Part shown: positions 10,175 to 21,772 of the stretch, piece by piece
How the letters are laid out: every line of letters starts with the position of its first letter
Position numbering within the stretch: position 1 is the first letter of the stretch
Assembly (NCBI GenBank): GCA_900660155.1
Contig: CABFPE010000229.1
Coordinates: forward strand, 844,564 to 908,563
Direction of reading: 5' to 3'
Source of the DNA: Hofstenia miamia
Lineage: Eukaryota > Xenacoelomorpha > Acoela > Hofsteniidae
DNA length: 64,000 nt
Program-made: the position numbers and the translations under genes
The notes under the pieces: generated by a model
Seen by the model: the letters and a program-made list of their open reading frames with translations, nothing else
What the model was told of the DNA's origin: nothing
Database searches by the model: none

Positions 10175-12006
10175 TTGATATTTATGGAAGATGTTATCAG
10201 TTTTATGGAACTTGACAAAGTCTCTTTTCTGTCCAGCTTCTCATCCAGTTCTTTTCAAGACACTTATTCCTTCCTGCATTCTCTTCATTCCAAGCCTGAG
10301 CTCCCCAATTTGAGATGGAATCTTCTTTCTGCTCACTCTGATCTGGAGAAAGCTGATCTGTTCAACATACATTTTGCCTCTAACTTCTCTGTACCTGTCT
10401 CCATGCGCCCTGGTCCACATGCTGCCTCCCTGCTAATCCAACTTTGTGATATTGACTTCTGAGCCCATGATATTTCTCTCATGCTTAAATCTTGCAAGTT
10501 GGCTGGTCTTTGCTATACTGACAGTGTCCCTTCCTTTGTAATTCATGAAAACTCCTCCACACTTTCTATCCATTTAAAGCATCTTTACTCCTTCATTTGC
10601 TCCTCTAAGTGCTATCCTGCTAGTTGGAAGACATCTTGGATTTCTCTGGTGTTAAAATTTAATCAGCTTCCATCCTCGCAGGTCACATCCTACTGCCCAA
10701 TAGCTATTTTATCTCGACTGTCTATAATCTTTGAATGACTTGTTTTTCATTTTTTATTCCTGAAAATGCGTCACCTCATCTCTTCTTCTCAGCATGGCAA
10801 ACTTCCTGGTCACTCTACAATTACTAACCTGCTCACTCTGATCAAAAACTGCTACTTTCACTCTGATAGTAATGATCCTGATTGTATTATCTTTCTTGAC
10901 ATCTCAAAAGCATTTGATTGCCTCCCTCACTCCATTCTGCTTGACAAGTTATGTTTATTTGGTTTCGATGTGGACTTCATTGAACTGTTCCAGTCTTACC
11001 TGACCAATCACCACCAGTGTGTCAAAATGAACTCTATCTCTTCTCCTTCATTCTGTTCTCAACTTGTCTTGCCTGTTGTATGTTGATGACACTGTGATTT
11101 TTTATTTTGGTTGGTATTTTGCTTCTAACATTTCTTCTGATCTTGAGCCCTTGTCAACTTGGTCCTCAGTCAACCATCTTAATTTTAGCACTACCAAGAC
11201 ATGTGGTATTTCCTTTTCTGCAGCTCTCCCTTCTGATTTGCCTCTACCTGTGAACTTTGTGCCTCATCACACTAATCTTGGAGTTAAAATTGCTGCTAAC
11301 TTAAATTGGACTGGACATGTGCCTTTGCATCTATCCAAAGCAAATTCCTTGCTATTTGCCCTGTTCTGTAATGTTCCTTTTAATACCTCATCTACTGTGA
11401 AGCTGTCTTTCTTCAAGTCCATTCCTTGCACCATTCTTCTTTATGCGTCTCCTTTTTGGTGGCCTTCTCATGCTCTGTTCCACTCCATGGAACATTTCCA
11501 GAAATGTGCTTTCAAATAGATTTCCCTTTTGGCTTATAAAGATGTACTGCTGAAATTCTCCACTTTCCCACTGTGACTCTACTGCCATGCCTGTGATTTC
11601 CTCCTGTTCAATCAACTACTGACTCAAAAATTGGATCTTGATCCTTTTGATTTCATCAAGTTTTCTAATTCCTGCAGCACTCACTCTGATGATGTTGTCA
11701 CCTTCTCCATTCATTGTATGAAGAAACATCAAACCCTTCACTCATTTTTCAATCATGCTTGTACTGCTGCTAATTACATCTTGATATTTAAGAGTGATTG
11801 ATTTCTTTTCCTTGCCACCAAGCTTCAAGAAATCTTTGATGGCTTTCCTCTTTGCTGAGCCATTCTCCAACTTCGCCTACTCTTCCATTTGCTCCTATTT
11901 CATCTCCTGTGACTATCCTTGCTGCTGTAAAACTCGACTTGTCTTTATTTTTTGTTGTGTATGCCTTCAGCAGCTAAATAAAGTCATTCATTATTATTAT
12001 TATTTT
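10175..12006 (+). mobile_element. Decayed LINE (CR1/L2/Rex1-like), 5'-truncated
   Basis: One frame, interrupted only by TGA stops at 10460 and 10736, reads through RT motifs: PASWKTSWISLVLK, YCPIAILSRLS, SSSQHGKLPGHSTITNLLTL, FLDISKAFDCLPHSILL (motif A) and FQSYLTNHHQCVK. After 11086 the reading moves to another frame with LLYVDDTVIF (catalytic YVDD), LGVKIAANLNWTGHV and ILLYASPFWWPSH, which is the usual C-terminal order. About 40 codons that should hold the PQGSVLGP motif are lost at the frame change. The copy ends near 12006 in (ATT)n after aataaagtcattc, a typical LINE tail. No endonuclease domain is visible upstream. Confidence 0.8.
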
Positions 12007-13164
12007 TAAGTGTTTACATACATGTTTATATTACTTGGTTGCACATGTTTATTTTTGCTAATATACATGACATTGTTAGCTGACTAATAGGAGCTTACTA
12101 TGTTTTTATAGTACATTGTTGAGAGTTGACTAATGATAAAATAGGAGCAAATATAAACATGTGTTCCAAATACAAATCAGAAAAATATTCATTATACTTA
12201 AACATTACAATGCATATGAAATATAGCTTACTGTATATGAGTTGTTTTTGTGCAGGTGGCCTTTTTGTGTTGAGCTTCACCACATCTACCAACTTTACAT
12301 GGTGTGTGAGTAATTTTTATAAGTGAATTAATATGTTCATATTGTGAATATATTTGCTAAAATGCAGTGAATAATCCAGATAATCCGTTTGGGAATCATG
12401 ATTTCCCATGTCAACTATAAAAATATACAGTATAAGGTATTGTGCATCTTTTGAAGTACTTCAGCCACAATAATAAATATGGCTGACTAAATATCCAAAT
12501 TTCATTAAGTGCATTACAATGCAATAAAAAACAGAATTTAAATAATTCATATCAATAAAGATTGATTATTTTCTTGCCTCCAATCCAAAACTGGTTTATC
12601 TCAATTTCACATCATAGTAGTGTTATGCCTGTTGAAAAGAAAAGTCATATTTCCAAGCTTAGCAGATATGTGAAAAAGTTTAACTGCTATAAACTGTTCT
12701 GAAAATATGTGGAATACCAGTGTCTTTTGACATCTAAATTTGAAAAGAAAGACCTTCAACCAACTGTTGACATCATCACAGCAGCTTTTTTCAAACTGTT
12801 CCACTGCACCAACTACTTTTGTTGTTTAAGTAACTTTTTGTCTAATATCAACAAAACTGCAAATGCCTTGGGTGAAACAATTTCTGCTCAAGCATCACAA
12901 GCAGTTGGTTTCTGTGTCTGTAATTTGAGCTGTGTGAAATGACTTTACAATGCCAAAATATATGAAATATTGCAACAATTATCTGGGAAACCTGTGTGGA
13001 TATCCATTGATGAAACTGCTACATAGTCAGCTGGTTGGAAAATAAGAATTTTTTATGACAAATGTCAGGATTCTTGTGAAAGCCAACAACACTACAATTG
13101 CCTGATTTGCTATTGAAAGTTTCCAAAAAGTAGCCATGGACACCTTAAATTTGTATGACCAATA

Positions 13165-14315
13165 TTTGGCAAATAAAGTTTTTGATAAAAGTTTGCCAGT
13201 TTATCACACAATCAGACAAACCATCAAACCTCCCATCAGACAAAATAAAATCATAATAATTTAGATATTGTCTGTCAAACATTCATCAAACAAGCTAATT
13301 ATTTTGCAATAACACTCTTTAAATTTGAAGAAATTCCATTAAAACAGGTAAAAACATTATTCAATTGTCCCCTTATCTATTCTGTATCAATATTGTTGTT
13401 TATTTACTTTTGTTAAAGTGCTAAATCAACTTCAAAGTAATGGCCAAGGGGGTTGAAGGGCCCCAGGCCCCTCTAAAATTTTAATAATTGTCTGATTAAG
13501 GAGAGTTTGTTTCCAAGGACCTGGTATTTCTATGTTACTTTATCATACGCCATTAAAAATGCAAGAATTTTGTAAAAATCTTGTAAAACACAACATGCAA
13601 TTACTAAAATTTAAAAAAATCATCAACTTCAAAGTAATGGCCAAGGGGGTTGAAGGGCCCCAGGCCCCTCTAAAATTTTAATAATTGTCTGATTAAGGAG
13701 AGTTTGTTTCCAAGGACCTGGTATTTCTATGTTACTTTATCATACGCCATTAAAAGTGCAAGAATTTTGTAAAAATCTTGTAAAACACAACATGCAATTA
13801 CTAAAATTTAAAAAAATCGGCTTAGTCTTAAAAAATTGCACACATTCTATATTTACATTTTTTGGAATCAGTAGATGTTAGTGAAGTGAAATTCAATACT
13901 TTGTGCCCTTCCTATTATGCAATTATGCACTTAGCTTTATACTCTACATTGGCCCTCTAAAAAATTTTTTTGTGTCCACCTCTTGGTTTAGTTAATTAGC
14001 CCCCTCCCAAAGGTGTCATTTGCAATATTTTGAGTGGAGTTTACATTTATGCATAAAATAAATTAATAGAAGTAAATCATCATATAAATCAATTGACAGA
14101 AGATAATTATCACCTAAATACATGCATGTTTAATAACATTTTTATCAAAAACAAATTGTGTACACATTGTATAGCACACAATTTATGTAAAATAGTTAAC
14201 CATAAACAAGAAATTCAAGCAAATATTTGCCATTTGTTTGATGGCTTGTTTGATGAATGTTTGATAATGTATTGCCACAACATGTTTGAAGACAAATTTA
14301 AATTAATTGCTTGTT
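13165..14315. mobile_element. Insertion within the hAT remnant carrying an inverted repeat
   Basis: hAT homology stops near 13165 and resumes near 14320, where an uninterrupted transposase would have only a few dozen codons. Near the two ends lies a perfect 21-bp inverted repeat, at 13275-13295 and 14244-14264, containing aacattcatcaaacaag. Related TCAAAC/TCAGAC motifs are scattered outside it. The interval also holds the 197-bp tandem duplication. It encodes no protein I recognise. A non-autonomous DNA transposon is the simplest reading, but exact borders and a target duplication were not found. Confidence 0.5.
13425..13818. repeat. 197-bp direct tandem duplication
   Basis: Unit 1 (13425-13621) and unit 2 (13622-13818) are head to tail and differ at one position that I can see (taaaaatgc versus taaaagtgc). 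Each contains a GC-rich block gggccccaggcccctc in otherwise AT-rich sequence. Confidence 0.95.
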
Positions 14316-14830
14316 TTATCAGAGGTCTGATAGTTTATCACCCCTTTACTGACAGAGCAGCAATTGATTCTCTCCAGGTAGTCATACTAAAGATGATTCA
14401 CATTACCTGTTTGTCACATAATATTAACAGAGTGAGGAAAAGTATTTCAGTCATATTCTAAATTTAATTAACTCATTTCTTTGATGAAAAATGTTTTCAA
14501 AAAACCACCCTTTCCTGACAGATTCTGAAAGATGCCAAATTTCCATTCCATGACCTGGTGCCAACAATGTGGGCTCCTGAATGCAGGCACTGTTTCATTA
14601 TGCACAAAATTATAAGAATCTGCATGATATTATTATGGTTCAAAAGCCATTTGAAGAATCAGGAACTATATTGGATAGTTGATTTTGCAAAGAGCTACTT
14701 TCTATTGTGGAACATTCAATGCTTTGGAAAATGGCATGAAAATCAATGGAAGCAATCAAATTGGCATGCGCAATATTTGCTCCTGATATAAAGAAGAACT
14801 GGAACAAGTCTGAGCTAAAACAAAGGGTTT

Positions 14831-15186
14831 CAGAAACTGCTAATTAAGGACTTTATTGAGTATTCTTTTAAAGAGTACTTGCTATAGTGAATGATCAAAG
14901 CTATATATAAGATTAATTGAAATATATTATAAAGAAAAACATCTATTCATCAAAATATGAAAATTCAAATTTAATTTAAATAACACATTAAATGTCTTTA
15001 ATTTTTGTGACATCAAAATTGGGGGAAATGAAATTGGAAGAAGTGGCACTGAACCAGTTTGTAAGAAAATTAATAAATCACTATGGTGCTAAGTCATGAC
15101 CATCTCTCACAACTATATGTTGGGAAATATTTATAATATTTTCACTTTAATTCAAATTAACAGTTTATATACATATATATATATAC
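14831..15186. other. Non-coding AT-rich spacer
   Basis: Nothing recognisable was seen apart from a short (AT)n run at about 15169-15185 that abuts the 489-bp duplication. Confidence 0.4.
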
Positions 15187-16164
15187 TTGATCTTTTTGTA
15201 AGTAATTGCAAGAAATAATCCATATAGACAATTATAGTTTAATTTAGTCTTAAGCTATGAAAGCATATTCTGTCTTATTATTTGGCTCATTTAGAAAACC
15301 ATTTGTTTTTTATTGAAATGTTTGAGTTTTGTAGCTTGCTATAAATTTACTATCTTCCAAAAGATATTTCCCAAAATCAACTCAATTATAATTATTGATA
15401 GCAGTAGCAATAATACTAAACCTTAATAAAACAGTTCTTTCAATTTCCTGTAAGATCTTCTTAAGATTAGCTTATTGTTGATGTAATCTCTAAATTCACT
15501 CAACAGATTTTGATTGCTTCTTTGAAATTCCTGGTGATTAAAACCTATTCAATTAGACCTATTTCAGAAATTAGGTTTATAGTGCACCAGTGTAGATTAA
15601 TGAATCAATGAGTTGAACATTAATAGAAACAGGTATGATGTTTTGATCCTTTAATATCATAGATACAAAGATTTATTGATCTTTTTGTAAGTAATTGCAA
15701 GAAATAATCCATATAGACAATTATAGTTTAATTTAGTCTTAAGCTATGAAAGCATATTCTGTCTTATTATTTGGCTTATTTAGAAAACCATTTGTTTTTG
15801 ATTGAAATGTTTGAGTTTTGTAGCTTGCTATAAATTTACTATCTTCCAAAAGATATTTCCCAAAATCAACTCAATTATAATTATTGATAGCAGTAGCAAT
15901 AATACTAAACCTTAATAAAACAGTTCTTTCAATTTCCTGTAAGATCTTCTTAAGATTAGCTTATTGTTGATGTAATCTCTAAATTCACTCAACAGATTTT
16001 GATTGCTTCTTTGAAATTCCTGGTGATTAAAACCTATTCAATTAGACCTATTTCAGAAATTAGGTTTATAGTGCACCAGTGTAGATTAATGAATCAATGA
16101 GTTGAACATTAATAGAAACAGGTATGATGTTTTGATCCTTTAATATCATAGATACAAAGATTTT
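15187..16164. repeat. 489-bp direct tandem duplication
   Basis: Unit 1 (15187-15675) and unit 2 (15676-16164) are head to tail and almost identical. I see mismatches such as ggctcattt versus ggcttattt and one in a T-run. The unit is non-coding. The high identity implies a recent duplication, or an assembly duplication. Confidence 0.95.
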
Positions 16165-18779
16165 GGGATGCTTTTTATCAGTTGGTGTTCTTAAACTCTT
16201 AAGTTTTCTTTTTCAATCTCTGCATTAAGAGTGTATATGTCAAAACAATACACCTCTTTATCATTGATGTTAGTTTCCATTAATTTGGGATTTCTTAACA
16301 ATGGAAACATCTAGTGTGTTTCAACAGTAGTAATTTAGATTTGATTTCTATAACAGCAACAGTAACTTAATCACTTGCTTTCAATTAAGTTACATTGGAT
16401 AGCCTGAAAGCTCAAAAATTTTTTCTAATTTTGCTTTCAATTGTAAGTTTTTAGTGACAGCTTCTTTAAATTTTCTACACTAAGGTTCATTTGGAATGGT
16501 GTGTCCATGTTCTCAGTTAGTCCTCTACATAATAAAAATGCCATTCTTGTATAACCCACATTGCATAAGTTCCTTATTTTTATTGTCTGATATTTTCTGT
16601 ATTGTAATATTTATGAAAACTACCATTTAGTAAAGTGTAGTCAGACATAGATGACAGCCATCGCAGATCCAAGGGGAAATGGGGGTATGCATTCATCTGA
16701 TAAGCAAAAATAAACAAAATTTTCATCATAATTATAAATTCAGAAAGCACTGTTTCATTAAATACTGTTATTAGAATGGAGTTTATTGATTATACACAAA
16801 TTTCTTTTGCTTTTCTGAATCAAAAGATGAATAAACAAGAATTTCAGTTGAAGTGGAAATCACCCCTTCAACCTAAAAAGAATGCTCCTCTAACATACTT
16901 GAGCATTTAACAAAAATATGCTAATTGAATGATTAAAAATGTGATCAACCACTATAAATACAACACTGACAATATTTCTAGAATAAAGCACAAATAATTT
17001 TAATTGTTAAAACTTTCATATACAGCAGAATCTTAGCTTCATATAAATTATGATGCAAAACAATATTTCATCCAATTGCACTAAGTGGTTTGTATAAAGA
17101 ATTTTCAGAAAATTTGGAATCCACAAAATCAGTGGAATTTCAAGTAGCTATTTTTTGCTTAATGTCTTAATCTTTTTCCACTTATAAAACAAAGTACCAC
17201 ACCAATTAAAACTTTCCTTAAAGTGAAAATTCAGCTGGATTCAATCTCCTATTGTCCAAAAGTATGAGCACACTAGGTCATCAGAAAAATGTATACAAAT
17301 TCTACCTACTGCAAAAATTGACATGCTTACCTTTGTACCATACTACCAGATTCCAACACTTTATATTTGTGAGTAGCAGTATATTTTAGAAATTCTTAAT
17401 GTTTTATGAATATTTATCATAACCTTTCATATTACTCCTACAAAAGTTGAATATATTGTCAAAATATTAAGTATTTTCAAGTTTGCAAAAAATAAATTAA
17501 CCCTAAGCTTACAAGGATTTATTTCAATATCAGGAGTGGCTCCTCCTAAATAATATTTAAATGCTTATAACTCATGAACTAACAAAGATATTTAAATTTT
17601 GAAACACCAATGGCTCAACAAACATTGAACTTGCACATGGTGTACCTGGACAGGGCAAAACAGTTTTATTTCAGAAAACAAAATATTTCAGTGTAGGTGG
17701 TGTTCCCATGGACTTAGACCACCTCATTATAGGAACACTAGGCGTGGAAAGAATTTGAATATTTCTACAAAAATCAGATTTTTCATTGAAAAAAATACTT
17801 ATATTCATATAACTCAGGAACAAGAATAATTCTTAGCACAAATCATCATTGCAAACACAGGCCAAACCTAATTGATGTTTACAGGCAAGAAGCTTGGATA
17901 AAATTGCTCAAAATATGAACAAGTTCCAATAGTATAAATAGGGTTAACATAGAAAACATTATTTTTAAAAATAATTGTAAACTTTGTAAATATTTTGATC
18001 CTATGATATTTGCTCATTTACATACAATGTACAACAGATTTCAGGGTTTTAGAGTAAACAGGTGCCAACTTCAAAAATTAATTTTTGGAGTTACCCATAC
18101 ATAATCTAAGACTATGCACCTATACAATGTTTTCACTACTTTGTTTTAACCTTTGATGTCTTATTCAAAAATTATTTGAAGCAAGTTAGTGACAAAGGCC
18201 AAGCCATTTAGAGCAAAATGGTGATAACTGTACTTGCCACCTTTTTGCACGTACTAAATGATTGAAATTTGTATCTTGTCATTATAACTAATTCAAACAA
18301 GTTACCTTTTTGAACTTTCAGCTTCTCAAATATTTACTGTAAACATTTTAAGCAATTTGGGACAGGCCTGTAGCCATGGGGTTAGGGGGCAAACCCCTCC
18401 TGGACAACAAAGATAAGAGCAGAATCAGCATGTTAAATAAAATTTGTTAATTTAATGGTCATAACTTTGCTCTCAATAATGACTTAGACTGCATTTCTAG
18501 GCCTATATATCTATATTTTCAAAAAATGTTGGTTACTCACTTTATCATTACTTGATGATAGCCTCTTAAGGAAATCCCATGTGCACCCATGCCTGCAACA
18601 CAATATAAAATGAAAAAATGAAATTGCCATCAACCTATCCTGAATGTATGCCCACTCTCTTTAGATGACAGTTTTGGTTATAGACCTGGTTTCAGATTCA
18701 TTTTGCACCAAAATTTGTTTAGATATTTATATTAATTTGGGGATTTACCTTAATAATGAATAAGAATGAATGGAAAAAG
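16165..18779. other. Non-coding region, probably part of a decayed DNA transposon
   Basis: No coding region was recognised. Short GC-richer motifs resembling transposon ends occur at about 16664 (cgcagatccaaggggaaatg) and about 18366 (ctgtagccatggggttaggg). The first may be one end of the element whose transposase remnant lies at 18780-20050, but the match between candidate ends is weak. Confidence 0.3.
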
Positions 18780-20050
18780 GTCAAGAAGTCAAAACTGTAT
18801 AATCATGGTCTTAAAAGCTGCAATGGTGTTCTAGTTGAGTACTCTGTTGGCTCATAATGAACTTGTAAACATAGAAAGTGCATTGCTATTTCTGATGAAG
18901 ATTGAACTAAAATTTTCTATGAAATCCAGGGAAAGCACACAGGAGGTTCAACACCTACAACCAAGCATAATTTTGTTTTTGCAAATACAGAAATAGCAAG
19001 AAATGCATTTGTCTTACAACTGTAATGAAAGACTAAATATTTTCTCACAGCTTCAATTGAAATGATTGATGTTTACCAATATTTCTTTTTATCCATTCAC
19101 TTAGTTGATCATAACACTTGAAAGAAAGCATCCAATCATTTGTTGCCACACCACAGAAGAGAATAGCACACAACAAGGCTTCATTACAGATGCATGAGAC
19201 AGTAATGTGAGGCACATTAAGGTCTACCAAAAATAGAGACAATCTATGAAACAAGAATATTTAGATTCATTATGAATATCAGAAGATTGTCTTCTCTATA
19301 CAAAGAAAATGCTACTGAATATAGTTCTGTTTCATTTTCAGAAATCTAATACAGGAAAGTTTTTGTTAAAGAATATAATCTTCTGTTCCATGTGTACTTT
19401 AAGTATCTGTTAGGACTTGCAAAAAATGATAACAATGCCTCACCTGCTTGCTGGCACTTCCTATTCTAGGCACAAACTTAATGCCTACAACTTCACAATA
19501 TATGAATATCAAATGAGGACATTAAAATGTTTGGAAAGAGGCAGAAGCCAACCATGGTACAAATGAAATTGCTTCATCCTAATCAAGTTTTTTTTCAGCA
19601 GCTAAATTTGAATATCTATGCACATGGAATTATGTATAGTGATACTTGCAGTGGCCAAAATAGATAATTGCCACAGCTTTCATTTCCTTCACAAGTCAAA
19701 AGCATCAAAGTAATTGAACAAAAATTTTTTGAAAGTGGACATAGCCATATGGCCTGGAATACTATGCAGTGCCATTAAGTCAGCCTTTGAGAAAAAGGAG
19801 ATAAACTTCTTTCTGAGTACCTTACCTGAATGAACCAAGCCTGAAAAAAAGTCAAATTCTGTTAAAGAAATCCTTCATAAAGACAACTCTGACTTTGCTG
19901 CATTAAATCATACATCCATGGCTGCAACTGCCTTTTCTGGGATCATAAAGTTTCACTACATGAAATGCCCAACAGCTGCTACTTCTAAAGATCATGAAAT
20001 TATGATGTCAGAGGAAATAGCTTGATGAAAAACAAAAGGTAATGTATAGA
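18780..20050 (+). pseudogene. Transposase-like remnant of the 'YSDxCxGQN' (DUF7869-like) family
   Basis: Dispersed blocks in changing frames follow the order of a protein family repeatedly seen in cnidarian and arthropod genomes. These are CKHRKCIAISDED followed by KIFYEI (about 18870-18930), AYNFTIYEYQ (about 19475-19510), NHGTNEIAS (19547-19580), MYSDTCSGQN (19632-19661), VKSIKVIEQKFFESGHSHMA (19695-19758) and EKKEINFFLSTLPE (19792-19833). The blocks YSD-x-C-x-GQN and F-x-x-GHS are the hallmark. I believe the family carries the Pfam label DUF7869, but that name is from memory. Its catalytic mechanism is not established to my knowledge. The copy has many stops and frame changes. Confidence 0.55.
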
Positions 20051-21731
20051 AAGCAAGGTTAGACTGTGCCTTAATATTATAAACAAACCATACAGTAAAC
20101 CAACTGGTGTAACTAAAGAGAAAAAAGTTGATTTGGTCAGTTTGCCAACTCATATGACAAACAAACCCATGGCAAGGCTGTACTACAGTAATCTACCTGA
20201 AGCTAATTAACTGATGCTTACAACTTCAGATGAGTAATTGTGTAATTTTTGTTAAATGTGAATTGTTGTCAAGTTAAAAAAGCATGCTATTGCTGAAAGA
20301 ATTGTGTACACCCACTATCTGAATTATGTAAATATATTTTAGGTTTTTTGCTTGCCTCTTTTCATCAATAAATCCTAAAAATTATACTAAAATGATAAGA
20401 TGTGTGTATATCATCAATCTAATATTTCATTGCAGTAAAGCTAATAATAAGTAGATTATTTAATTGCATAGAAATTTTAGAGCAAAATGTGGCATATGTC
20501 AGTTGTTATCTTTTTACTCCAAACTTTGTCAATGAAAAAAGGGGATAATAGTAAGAAAATGCTTAAAAATTATCAACAGAAGTAAGCATTAAATCATGGT
20601 TGTAGTGCTCCAATTGAGTTTTTGTGGGCTAAATTACAGTTCTAGAACAAGTGAGGGGATTCAATATAAGTAAATCAGCATATTTTGGTGATTTATAATT
20701 GTTAGCATTATTTCAATTTGGTACAATTTGACTCTAAACCCTGTTTACTATTATTAAATGTAATTATGTATTCATTTGTGAAAAACTGTAGGTAAATTGG
20801 TAAATTATCAGGTTATGTGTCCCCATCAATTTTTTTTGGATCCATCCCTTGATGACAAATTAATTATTAGAAAATTTTAGCTGTTGTTGTCATGTAACAT
20901 CTTCTACATGTCCATTACTGTTAATTACCTGTGAAGTTTGTCATGTGATGTTGTGTTGCCTTGGCACTGATATATTCTTAATTGAATCAACAATTAATTT
21001 ACATAGTTGGGTTATCATTTGATGTCTTACTTAGAATATACAAAGAAGTCGTTTCCCTAGAAAAATGATGCTTATGTTTGTCACATTGTTTTGGCTATAG
21101 CTTTTCTGAAAGACATGACTCTGGCAGTGTACTCCAATCCCTCTCAAAACTCAATAGATAGAATTTTGGTTTTGGATATTTAATCAATAAATCATTACAA
21201 TGATTCATTTTGTTATTTTAATGAGCTTTCCCCTTAGTTACATGAGGAATAATTAATTTGAGTCCTTAGCTGCCCTGGGTAAGGAAGTAGCCCATGTACA
21301 GCCCATACCATAAATACAAAGTCTGCACAAAAACAGAAAGATTAGATTACTACAGGTAAGTGAGCTTTTGTTGATTCAAATTAGTGCAAGCTATTAGCTT
21401 TCAGTTTGTTATTTCTAATCTTGGAATTGGCCCTAATTTTTAAAATTCAATGCAAATCTGGAAGTAATAAATTTTCAATGCATTCTACAACTAAATCATT
21501 TCAATATCCCAAGTGTTTTAGTGTTACAAAATTTTAATTCAGGTGCTTAAAAAATTAATTTAAAATTAGCTCATCAATACATAAAAGAGAAAATCATATT
21601 TAATAGAAATTCTAATAGTTATATTTTAAATTGTTCATTAGTTAATTTTGTTATTAACTGTGCATGAGTTTTAGCCACATTTCGGCAATTCCCATTACAA
21701 TATCGCTGCAGCCTTGTGGAATTTATACTTA
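20051..21731. other. Non-coding AT-rich region
   Basis: No gene was recognised. On the minus strand near 20865 the motif aagggatggatccaaaaaaa resembles a DNA-transposon terminus. It could be the distal end of the element at 18780-20050, with a counterpart near 16664; this is weak. Confidence 0.3.
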
Positions 21732-21772
21732 ATGGAGGATATCGATTGGAATAAGAAAGGTGTTGATGATTT
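21732..21772 (+). CDS. Candidate first coding exon of an unrecognised small host gene
   Basis: An ATG at 21732 opens MEDIDWNKKGVDD and the frame then meets a canonical donor, tt|gtaagtg, at 21773. The exon ends with two bases of a codon (TT). The acidic, start-like peptide and good donor stand out from the surrounding AT-rich non-coding DNA. The downstream exon at 25215 begins with one base that completes this codon (TT+A, Leu), so the phases agree, which has a one-in-three chance of being accidental. I do not recognise the protein. Any intermediate exons, and whether these two exons belong together, are unproven. Confidence 0.35.

Larger units (their letters stand above)
12640..14830 (+). 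pseudogene. hAT-superfamily transposase remnant (CGGBP1-like type), split by an insertion
   Basis: In changing frames the plus strand reads IYEILQQLSGKPVWISIDET at about 12960-13020, then ILVKANNTTIA and FAIESFQKVAMDTL to about 13150. After an interruption it resumes with LIVYHPFTDRAAIDSLQVV and KMIHITCLSHNINRV (14330-14440), then MQALFHYAQNYKNLHDII (about 14580-14640). These blocks and their order correspond to hAT transposases of the type 'GK.IWVSIDETTD', 'NH(S/T)TIA', 'LLFLSDAAPYM', 'KMVHVTCLAH' and 'LTRWGTWIEAA.YYCENF'. Stops and frameshifts occur throughout. No terminal repeats were recognised. Confidence 0.65.
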
